Source: JAUIET01 sp964352475 (lineage in GTDB: Bacteria > Pseudomonadota > Gammaproteobacteria > Pseudomonadales > JAUIET01). From it: 64,000 nucleotides of DNA. The notes under the pieces are model-generated. The model did not search any database. It worked only from the letters and a program-made list of their open reading frames with translations, and had not been told where the DNA came from. The position numbers and the translations under genes are program-made. The stretch spans positions 1 to 64,000 of the forward strand of contig CAYGSL010000019.1 of the NCBI GenBank assembly GCA_964352475.1, given 5' to 3'. Within the stretch, counting starts at the first letter, position 1. Each line of letters opens with the position of its first letter. This document shows, piece by piece, positions 58,201 to 64,000 of this stretch.

Positions 58201-59208
58201 ATGCGTAAATGGACAGTGGAATCATTTGGTGAGCCAAAAGATGTTTGGCGTCTGGAGGAGAATGCTGAAACCATTGAGCCCGGTCCTGGTCAGGTCAAAG
58301 TCAAAGTAGAGGCGGCAGGCCTCGGCCTACCCGATGTGTTGATGTGTCATGACAATTACCCGCTGACACCACCCTTACCATTTACCCCATCCCAGGAAGC
58401 GGCCGGCGAAGTAGTAGCTGTAGGCGAGGGAGTTGATAGCGATATGCTGGGCACGCGAGTGCTTGGTCCTACTCTTTTTCAGGCGCAGTTTGGCGGCTTG
58501 GCTGAGGAATGCCTAATGCAGGCTTCAGGCCGAGGTGAAGGCGCTCTGAGCGGTACGCTCCCCATTCCTGACGAAATGAGCGGAGTAGAAGCAGCTGGAT
58601 TTTTTATACCTTATCAAACCGCGTGGGTGGCGTTGGTGCGCCGTGCTCAGATAACTGCGGACGATACTTTGCTGGTGCTAGGGGCTTCGGGCAGCTCTGG
58701 GTGCGCTGCCGTGCAATTGGCGAAAGCCAAGGGGGCGAGAGTCATAGCGATAGCAGGGGGCCCTGAAAAAGCGGCTTTTTGTAAAAGTATCGGCGCTGAT
58801 GAGGTCATCGACAGGAAAGCGCAAGATGTCACCGAAGCCGCTTTGGAACTCACCGACGGCAAAGGCGTGTCTATGGTGTTCGACCCCGTTGGCGGTAAAG
58901 CCGGGCGAGCCGCGTTCAAGGCAACGGCATTCGAGGGTAAATTCATTGTGATTGGCTACGCCAGCGGTGAATGGGCGCATATCGCCTTGCCGGAAACTCT
59001 GATGAAAAACATCTCTCTGGTTGGCGCGATGCCGGTTGGCTATTCCGCGGACCAGGTGTTGGCGGCTCATGAAGACTTGCTGCAGCACTGGCGGCGGGGA
59101 GAACTGAACGTGGCTAACAGCCAGGTGTTCGGTTTTGACGATGCGCGTTCGGCCATTGTGCAGATAGCATCCGGTAAAGTGGAAGGTAAGGTTGTTGTTC
59201 GTCTATAG
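58201..59208 (+). CDS. NADPH:quinone oxidoreductase-type zinc-independent MDR protein
   Basis: 335-aa medium-chain dehydrogenase/reductase of the quinone-oxidoreductase type. PLTPPLPFTPSQEAAGEVVAVGEGV is the substrate-side loop and VLGASGSSGCAAVQLAKAKGARVIAIAG binds NADPH. Zinc-ligand cysteines are not conserved. Such enzymes reduce quinones or alpha,beta-enoyl groups. Good ribosome site (CGGAG) before the ATG; probably co-transcribed with the acetoacetyl-CoA synthetase. Confidence 0.87.
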   Translation: MRKWTVESFGEPKDVWRLEENAETIEPGPGQVKVKVEAAGLGLPDVLMCHDNYPLTPPLPFTPSQEAAGEVVAVGEGVDSDMLGTRVLGPTLFQAQFGGLAEECLMQASGRGEGALSGTLPIPDEMSGVEAAGFFIPYQTAWVALVRRAQITADDTLLVLGASGSSGCAAVQLAKAKGARVIAIAGGPEKAAFCKSIGADEVIDRKAQDVTEAALELTDGKGVSMVFDPVGGKAGRAAFKATAFEGKFIVIGYASGEWAHIALPETLMKNISLVGAMPVGYSADQVLAAHEDLLQHWRRGELNVANSQVFGFDDARSAIVQIASGKVEGKVVVRL

Positions 59209-59217
59209 TGGTTCGTT

Positions 59218-59234
59218 ATATATCCGCCATATAT
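59218..59234. repeat. AT-rich inverted repeat behind the quinone oxidoreductase gene
   Basis: ATATAT-CCGCC-ATATAT, 6-bp arms, 10 bp after the oxidoreductase stop and upstream of hipB. It may be an element of the hipBA control region, but the arms are simple A/T and chance is possible. Confidence 0.2.
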
Positions 59235-59296
59235 GACGTATTAAAGGTTTAATTCGATACAACCCGTCGTAAATTGCGGCTGTGTACGGAATATTT

Positions 59297-59325
59297 TTGC
59301 TTTTTGTAATGAGCTGCTTCATAAT
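59297..59325 (+). promoter_or_regulatory. Probable promoter of hipBA
   Basis: TTGCTT (59297-59302), 17-bp spacer, CATAAT (59320-59325). It is placed so that transcription would start near 59332, immediately before the palindrome at 59339, which a repressor could occlude. Confidence 0.4.
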
Positions 59326-59338
59326 GTATCACTTATAA

Positions 59339-59368
59339 CGTTTTAATCGCCTATTAGCGATTAAAACG
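59339..59368. promoter_or_regulatory. Perfect palindromic operator in front of hipB
   Basis: CGTTTTAATCGC and GCGATTAAAACG are perfect 12-bp inverted repeats around a 6-bp centre (CTATTA), ending 18 bp before the hipB ATG and just downstream of the likely promoter. This is the expected position for an autoregulatory HipB/HipBA operator. It differs from the E. coli TATCC-N8-GGATA site. Confidence 0.6.
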
Positions 59369-59386
59369 CCTTAACTGGCATATTAT

Positions 59387-59806
59387 ATGATTGAGAGTGA
59401 GCTGAGCAAACTCGGCAGCATAATCACCCGGCTACGCATTGCAAAAAACCTTAAGCAATCTGAATTGGCTTATGAAGCGGGCATTTCCGAACGCACCTTG
59501 CAGCGTATGGAGGCAGGTGAGGTTGTTAAGTCTGATGGCTTGCTAAAGATCGTCGCCTATCTTGGCAAGCTCGATGAGTTACTTGCTGCCATCGATGTTC
59601 CGCAACTTTCGCCCTATGAGTTGGCTCGGAGGCGTGAGCGGCGTGAGAAATACGGTATTCAGGAAGGTCGTGGTGAGATCAAGGAACGAAAGTCACAACG
59701 AGCGCGTGTAAGAACCTCGAAGCACAGTACAGCAGAGCAAGGCCAACGCATACCCACATCGGCGAACTCGCCGAGTGACATTGTATGGCCGGAAGACCAA
59801 AAGTGA
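59387..59806 (+). CDS. hipB: HipB-type antitoxin / XRE-family repressor
   Basis: 139-aa helix-turn-helix protein. The N-terminal XRE domain contains GSIITRLRIAKNLKQSELAYEAGISERTLQRMEAGE; the C-terminal tail is strongly basic and proline/serine-rich (EIKERKSQRARVRTSKHS). It presumably neutralises HipA and represses the operon via the palindrome upstream. The start lacks a visible Shine-Dalgarno. It overlaps hipA by 22 bp (different frame). Confidence 0.85.
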   Translation: MIESELSKLGSIITRLRIAKNLKQSELAYEAGISERTLQRMEAGEVVKSDGLLKIVAYLGKLDELLAAIDVPQLSPYELARRRERREKYGIQEGRGEIKERKSQRARVRTSKHSTAEQGQRIPTSANSPSDIVWPEDQK

Positions 59807-61113
59807 CGCCGGCTAAGGTCAAACTCTGGGGTGCGACCGTTGGCTATGTAGTGTGGGATGCAGATCGCGAATGCGCAGTCTTTGAGTATGACCCTGCGTT
59901 CAAACAAACCGGCATACAGATAGCACCAATGCAAATGCCACTTGGTGATGAGATATTTGCGTTTCCTTCTCTAAACAAAAACACCTACAAGGGCTTACCT
60001 GGGCTGTTAGCCGATTCTTTGCCCGATAGATTCGGCAATGCCGTGATAGACCAGTGGCTTGCAGAGACCGGTCGCACACCATCGTCTTTTAATCCCGTTG
60101 AGCGTTTGTGCTACGTTGGAACGCGCGGCATGGGTGCACTGGAATACCATCCTGCTCTGGACAAAGCCACTTTGGACGCGATGTCGCTTAATATTCAAGA
60201 GCTGGTAGAGCTGTCTTCAAGAGTTTTGGCACTGAAAGAGCGGCAGCAATTTGAGCTGGGTTTTAACTTCGATAATGAGAGTGTAGAAGGCTTAAGCAAA
60301 GTGTTGGCAGTGGGCACATCCGCGGGAGGTGCGCGAGCGAAAGCCATTATCGCCTGGAACCAACAAACCAATCATGTGCGCTCAGGTCAGATCGAAGCCG
60401 GTGACGGTTACAGTTATTGGTTAATAAAATTTGACGGCGTATCCAATAACAAAGACAAAGAGCTGAACGACCCCAAAGGTTACGGTCGCATTGAATATGC
60501 CTACCACTTAATGGCCGTAGAGGCCGGTATTGAAATGACCCAGTGCCGCTTGATGGAGGAAAATAATCGCGCGCATTTTATGACGAAACGTTTCGATCGC
60601 AGTGATGAAGGTCAGAAGATGCATATGCAAACCTTATGCGCACTTGGCCATCATGATTTTAATACGCCCGGTGAAACATCCTACGAACAGGCTTTTCTAA
60701 TGTGCCGTCAACTCGGTTTGGGCATGGCAGACAAAGAGCAATTGTTTTTGCGCATGGTATTCAATGTATTCGCGTACAACCGCGACGACCATACCAAGCA
60801 AATTTCCTTCTTGATGGATAAGCGAGGGCAGTGGCGATTAAGCCCGGCGTACGATGTGACTTACGCCTATAACCCCAATGGCGAATTCACCAGTCGGCAC
60901 CAGATGAGTGTTAATCGAAAGAGAGGCAGCATCACAACTGAAGACTTGCTTGCCGTTGCGAAGCGACAGGGTCTCAATACCTATTCGGCCAAACGACTTA
61001 TAGCGAAAACCAAATCAGCGGTAGCAGATTGGAAGAATTTTGCGAAAGAAGCTGGGGTCGACGCGCGTAAGCAGCGCCTGATTGAGGAGCTGATTAACAG
61101 TGGGCCTTTCTGA
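59785..61113 (+). CDS. hipA: HipA-type serine/threonine kinase toxin
   Basis: 442-aa member of the HipA family (HipA_N, Couple_hipA and HipA_C domains). N-terminal KLWGATVGYVVWDADRECAVFEYD; phosphorylatable/P-loop-like GTSAGGARAKAI about residue 177; catalytic YNRDDHTKQISF, with the nearby SPAYDVTYAYNPNG metal motif. E. coli HipA phosphorylates glutamyl-tRNA synthetase and causes persistence; gltX is present in this window but far away. Start at ATG 59785 inside hipB. Target is not known for this branch. Confidence 0.88.
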   Translation: MAGRPKVTPAKVKLWGATVGYVVWDADRECAVFEYDPAFKQTGIQIAPMQMPLGDEIFAFPSLNKNTYKGLPGLLADSLPDRFGNAVIDQWLAETGRTPSSFNPVERLCYVGTRGMGALEYHPALDKATLDAMSLNIQELVELSSRVLALKERQQFELGFNFDNESVEGLSKVLAVGTSAGGARAKAIIAWNQQTNHVRSGQIEAGDGYSYWLIKFDGVSNNKDKELNDPKGYGRIEYAYHLMAVEAGIEMTQCRLMEENNRAHFMTKRFDRSDEGQKMHMQTLCALGHHDFNTPGETSYEQAFLMCRQLGLGMADKEQLFLRMVFNVFAYNRDDHTKQISFLMDKRGQWRLSPAYDVTYAYNPNGEFTSRHQMSVNRKRGSITTEDLLAVAKRQGLNTYSAKRLIAKTKSAVADWKNFAKEAGVDARKQRLIEELINSGPF

Positions 61114-61186
61114 TGCTGGTTGTAATTGTCGTAGAACAATCGAATTAAAAACCCCAAACTCTAACAAGCTGTGACGGAGGATTAAC

Positions 61187-62239
61187 ATGACCGAACTTGT
61201 GGACTCAGAGTTGGTGAACCTGAACAAACTCGGTGATTGGATGCAAGCACAGGGCTTGCCCTCCGGAACGTTTGATAACCAGCGCCTGTTAACCGGTGGC
61301 AGCCAGAATATTCTTTTGTATTTCGAGCGAGGCGGCCGCGCCTTTGTGTTACGTAGGCCACCAAAACATCTACGCGCTAATAGCAACAAGGTTATGCTTC
61401 GCGAGGCGCGAATGCTCCAGGTTCTGAGCGGCAGTGGCGTACCGCACCCAGGGTATATAGCCCATTGTGAAGACGAATCCTTGCTGGGCGCTGTGTTTCT
61501 GCTGATGGAGCCTGTGGATGGCTTTAACCCCGCTAACGGTTTGCCTGAACCGCATCGAAGTGATGCTGCTATTCGCAGGCGGATGACTGAAACTCATATT
61601 GAAGCCTTGGCTCGCCTTGGTTCGCTGGACTACCTGGCGCTGGGGCTGGGGGATTTTGGTAAGCCTGAAGGTTATCTGCAACGCCAGCCTGGCCGCTGGC
61701 GTGGTGAGTTTGAGAGCTTCTCCGAATTAGACGGTTACGACAGAAGCGAATTGCCGCACGAAGCGGAGGTTTATCAATGGCTGGAAGACAATATTCCAAG
61801 TGACTTTCAGCCCGGCATTATCCATGGCGACTGCAATATGGCCAATACCATGTTCAGTCACACTGATGGTGAATTAGCAGCACTTATAGATTGGGAAATG
61901 ACCACCATTGGCGACCCTCTGCTAGACCTTGGTTGGGTAATGGCCACCGCTGATGACGGTGATGGGTTCAATGCCATAGGCGTGCAGCCATGGGGCGGTT
62001 TTTTAAGCATTGCCACAATGGGTAAGCATTACGCACTACACTCCAATAGAGATCTGTCGTCACTGCAATGGTATGCCGTTTTGGCGTGCTACAAGCTGGG
62101 CCTGCTTCTCGAGGGCACTTACGCGCGAGCGTGCGCGGGTAAAGCCAACAAAGAGCTGGGCAACGGCATGCATGCAATCACGCTCATACTTCTGGCACGC
62201 GCTCAGCGCTGGATTGAGCACGGTCTTCCCTGTGATTGA
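61187..62239 (+). CDS. Phosphotransferase family protein (APH / ACAD10-like)
   Basis: 350-aa kinase-fold protein. The Brenner motif is IIHGDCNMANTMF, followed by ALIDWEMTTIGDPLLDLGWVMA with the metal-binding DW; the N-terminal half holds the LLTGGSQNILLYFERGGRAFVLRRP nucleotide loop. This family is close to ACAD10/aminoglycoside phosphotransferases that often sit beside acyl-CoA dehydrogenases and phosphorylate 4-hydroxyacyl-CoA. GGAGG precedes the ATG. No dehydrogenase is next to it here. Ends 80 bp before the assembly gap. Confidence 0.85.
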   Translation: MTELVDSELVNLNKLGDWMQAQGLPSGTFDNQRLLTGGSQNILLYFERGGRAFVLRRPPKHLRANSNKVMLREARMLQVLSGSGVPHPGYIAHCEDESLLGAVFLLMEPVDGFNPANGLPEPHRSDAAIRRRMTETHIEALARLGSLDYLALGLGDFGKPEGYLQRQPGRWRGEFESFSELDGYDRSELPHEAEVYQWLEDNIPSDFQPGIIHGDCNMANTMFSHTDGELAALIDWEMTTIGDPLLDLGWVMATADDGDGFNAIGVQPWGGFLSIATMGKHYALHSNRDLSSLQWYAVLACYKLGLLLEGTYARACAGKANKELGNGMHAITLILLARAQRWIEHGLPCD

Positions 62240-62319
62240 CAGAGCACGGAAATACGAACAAAGACTAGAGAGCTACGAATTATAATCTGGGAAATGTCTT
62301 TATTCCTTGGCTCGCCTCA

Positions 62320-62419
62320 NNNNNNNNNNNNNNNNNNNNNNNNNNNNNNNNNNNNNNNNNNNNNNNNNNNNNNNNNNNNNNNNNNNNNNNNNNNNNNNNN
62401 NNNNNNNNNNNNNNNNNNN
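62320..62419. other. Assembly gap (100 N)
   Basis: Exactly 100 N, the usual placeholder for a gap of unknown size in a draft scaffold. The downstream nitroreductase needs about 110 more residues at its N-terminus than the gap can hold, so real missing sequence is longer. Confidence 0.95.
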
Positions 62420-62784
62420 CGCTGGGGATCGGGCGCGATGACAAGCAAGGTCGCGCTGAGGCGATGCTGAAGAATTGGCAGTTTTTCGGCGCACCCCACG
62501 CGGTGTATTTCAGTATGGATAAATATCTCAACATCATGGGCGCGGTTGACGTTGGCATCTATGCTCAAACCTTGGCCTTACTGCTGACCAAGCATGGCAT
62601 TGGCTCGTGCATGCAGGGCGCGTTAAGCCAGTATACCGGTCCGGTTAAAGAGCTTGTGGATCTTCCAGACAACGAGGGCATCTTGTTCGGAATGTCGTTT
62701 GGCTACCCTGATCCTGATGCTGATATTAACAAGGCTAGAACCGATCGGGTTGACCTTGACGCTGCCGTTAACTTTGTTGCCTAG
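62420..62784 (+). CDS. Nitroreductase family protein, C-terminal part (5' end in gap)
   Basis: Open in frame from the gap edge (first complete codon at 62422) to the TAG at 62784, about 120 aa. NWQFFGAPHAVYFSMDK, GIYAQTLALLLTKHGIGSCMQGALSQY and ILFGMSFGYPDPD are the C-terminal half of FMN-dependent nitroreductases. An ATG at 62464 exists but the coding pattern continues upstream of it. Reduces nitro or quinone groups with NAD(P)H; partial here. Confidence 0.85.
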
Positions 62785-62843
62785 CCTTGTTACCTAATAA
62801 TGTGCTTCTGCAATACGAAAACAAAGCGCGCAATTCTTTTCGC

Positions 62844-63626
62844 TCAGAATACTGTATACCCACCGCAGATAGTAATTTCCTGCCCTGTGTGAAAGCTGGA
62901 AGCTTCGCTGGCCAGATAAACCGCTATGCCTGCAAAATCTTCTGGAGTGCCCCAACGGCGGCCCGGTTGGCGGGGCAGAACCTTTTTTTGAAAAGCATCG
63001 CTCTCCAAAACTGGCCTGGCTAAATCTGTCAGGGTCCAGCCAGGTATTAGGGAATTTGCCCTGATGTTGTAACGACCATACTCCACCGCCAAGCCTTTCA
63101 TCATAGGAATGACGCCGCCATTAGCTGCGCCATAATGTTCGTTATGGGATGCCCCCATGATGGTGGATGTGGAAGAAATACCGACCAGCGAACCGCCCAT
63201 ATCACCTTCTTTGGAGCGGGCGACCATATGCTTCGCAGCGGCTCTTAAGGTAAAGAACTTCCCTTCCAGATTAACGGCCATAACCTTGCGCCAGGCATCT
63301 GAGGAAATTTCATGAAAGGGAGCAACCTCGGCATCAATTCCAGCATTGGCAAAACAAGCGTCGAGGCGACCATGTGACTCTAGCAATGCACTCATGGCTG
63401 TATTCACCGCGTCTTCATCGCGTACATCAACAACATTAGCACTAACGTTAGTTCCATGCTCACTGAGTTGAGCGCTGGCAATATCGTTTTTCGCTGCGTT
63501 GGTGCCCCAGATCACCACGTCTGCACCGGCTTGCGCCAGCCCGTCCGCCATGCCCAAGCCAATACCGCCATTGCCGCCGGTGACCAGAGCTACTTTGCCG
63601 CTAAGGTCGAAGGGTTTAAAAGCCAT
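62844..63626 (-). CDS. Short-chain dehydrogenase/reductase with Lys-to-Asn change in the catalytic motif
   Basis: 260-aa SDR. NAD(P)-binding GKVALVTGGNGGIGLGMADGL, NAGID and ISSTSTIMG (catalytic Ser region) are normal. The catalytic motif reads Y-G-A-A-N-G-G instead of the usual YxxxK, so the lysine is replaced by asparagine (codon AAT). Otherwise the Rossmann fold looks intact, and the C-terminus carries LASEASSFHTGQEITICGGYT. AGGATAAG precedes the ATG at 63626. If real, activity may be altered or lost. Divergent from the SDR at 63761. Confidence 0.88.
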   Translation of the reverse strand: MAFKPFDLSGKVALVTGGNGGIGLGMADGLAQAGADVVIWGTNAAKNDIASAQLSEHGTNVSANVVDVRDEDAVNTAMSALLESHGRLDACFANAGIDAEVAPFHEISSDAWRKVMAVNLEGKFFTLRAAAKHMVARSKEGDMGGSLVGISSTSTIMGASHNEHYGAANGGVIPMMKGLAVEYGRYNIRANSLIPGWTLTDLARPVLESDAFQKKVLPRQPGRRWGTPEDFAGIAVYLASEASSFHTGQEITICGGYTVF

Positions 63627-63760
63627 AATCTTATCCTGACGATCATTCACAGAGAGGGCATGATCCTGAGCGGTAGTTGAAGTATTATAGCCTGCTTAAA
63701 TGCAAAATAGCGTTTTTATAGCCGGCCTGCATTAGACTCGAATCGCGGAGAACATCACTT

Positions 63761-64000
63761 ATGTCAACAGATCCACTTAGTCAATTTCGCCTGGATGGCA
63801 AAGTAGCCGTCGTTACCGGCGGTAGCCGTGGAATGGGCAAAGAAATGGTGATGGCCTATGCGCGAGTAGGTGCCGATGTGGTAATTGCCAGCCGTAAGTT
63901 GGAAAGTTGTGAAGAGTTGGCTAAGCAGGTACACAATGAAACAGGTCAACGCGCTTTGGCAGTTGCCTACCATGCCGCAAATTGGTCTGACAGTGATGCC
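63761..64000 (+). CDS. Short-chain dehydrogenase/reductase, N-terminal part (cut by window end)
   Basis: The last 80 codons in the window encode the start of an SDR: LDGKVAVVTGGSRGMGKEMVMAYARVGADVVIASRKL is the dinucleotide-binding segment. The rest, including the catalytic triad, is beyond the window. Different from the SDR at 62844, with which it diverges across about 135 bp. Confidence 0.88.
   Translation, partial: MSTDPLSQFRLDGKVAVVTGGSRGMGKEMVMAYARVGADVVIASRKLESCEELAKQVHNETGQRALAVAYHAANWSDSDA

Noticed and set aside
59209..59386. E. coli-type HipB operator TATCC-N8-GGATA
   Set aside because: One TATCC is present near 59221 but no matching GGATA at the right distance; the 12-bp palindrome at 59339 is the better candidate.
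62464..62784. Nitroreductase start at ATG 62464
   Set aside because: Coding continues upstream in the same frame to the gap edge without a ribosome site at 62464.
1..64000. CRISPR arrays, insertion sequences, integrase, prophage, rRNA
   Set aside because: No repeated spacer arrays, transposase-like or phage frames, or rRNA sequence were seen in either strand.

Overview
This window looks like a draft-genome scaffold (it holds a 100-N gap) from a free-living, probably marine, gammaproteobacterium. Pointers to that class are dusA divergent from gltX, a yqhA-selO pair, a DUF2288 protein, an MltB-type transglycosylase, avtA and a TonB-dependent receptor. The accessory content is typical of aerobic oligotrophs that use lipids, steroids or aromatics: acyl-CoA dehydrogenases, MaoC hydratases, two sulfotransferases, a haloalkane dehalogenase, coniferyl-aldehyde dehydrogenase, SDRs and DUF3604 proteins. 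I could not place it at genus level. I see no prophage, insertion sequence, CRISPR array or rRNA.

Layout. 1-6.3 kb: start of dusA, gltX, a truncated DUF3604 relic fused to a single-domain asparaginase gene, a TonB-dependent receptor and a secreted M28 peptidase. 6.5-9.7 kb: a tightly coupled MaoC / acyl-CoA dehydrogenase / MaoC / acyl-CoA dehydrogenase operon in which one partner of each enzyme pair has lost its catalytic residues. 9.7-22 kb: luciferase-like monooxygenase, O-antigen ligase-like protein, LPS-type glycosyltransferase, Dps, two MscS-type channels around a full-length DUF3604 gene and a small beta-barrel protein, then selO and yqhA. 22-33 kb: cytochrome c, an exported-looking D-2-hydroxyacid dehydrogenase overlapping a rifampin-phosphotransferase/PEP-synthase-like gene, DUF1214 protein, sterol-desaturase family protein, MltB, a MarC relic, a serine hydrolase, coniferyl-aldehyde dehydrogenase, DUF2288 and YbjN-like proteins.

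33-45 kb: a sulfotransferase, DUF3604 lipoprotein and NTF2-like operon; pxpBC without pxpA; a SprA-type putative metalloprotease with a small helical partner; and a complete peptide ABC importer (binding protein, two permeases, fused double ATPase). 45-56 kb, mostly minus strand: sulfotransferase coupled to a DhlA-like haloalkane dehalogenase, avtA, gcvP and gcvT (no gcvH), a divergent LysR regulator, and amtB with a sigma-54-like promoter and a clear terminator. 56-64 kb: tRNA-Ala(GGC) with a near-consensus sigma-70 promoter, acetoacetyl-CoA synthetase, quinone oxidoreductase, a HipBA toxin-antitoxin module with a perfect 12-bp palindrome in front, an ACAD10-like phosphotransferase, the scaffold gap, a partial nitroreductase and two SDRs.

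The strongest candidate for something unusual is the 6.5-9.7 kb module. By residue content it looks like a pair of heteromeric enzymes (dehydrogenase plus hydratase), organised like the actinobacterial machinery that shortens steroid side chains. The DUF3604 set (two intact exported proteins with complete PHP-like metal-ligand motifs and one deletion relic) and the dehalogenase-sulfotransferase pair are the next most interesting. All functional statements are from reading motifs and context; no database search was run.
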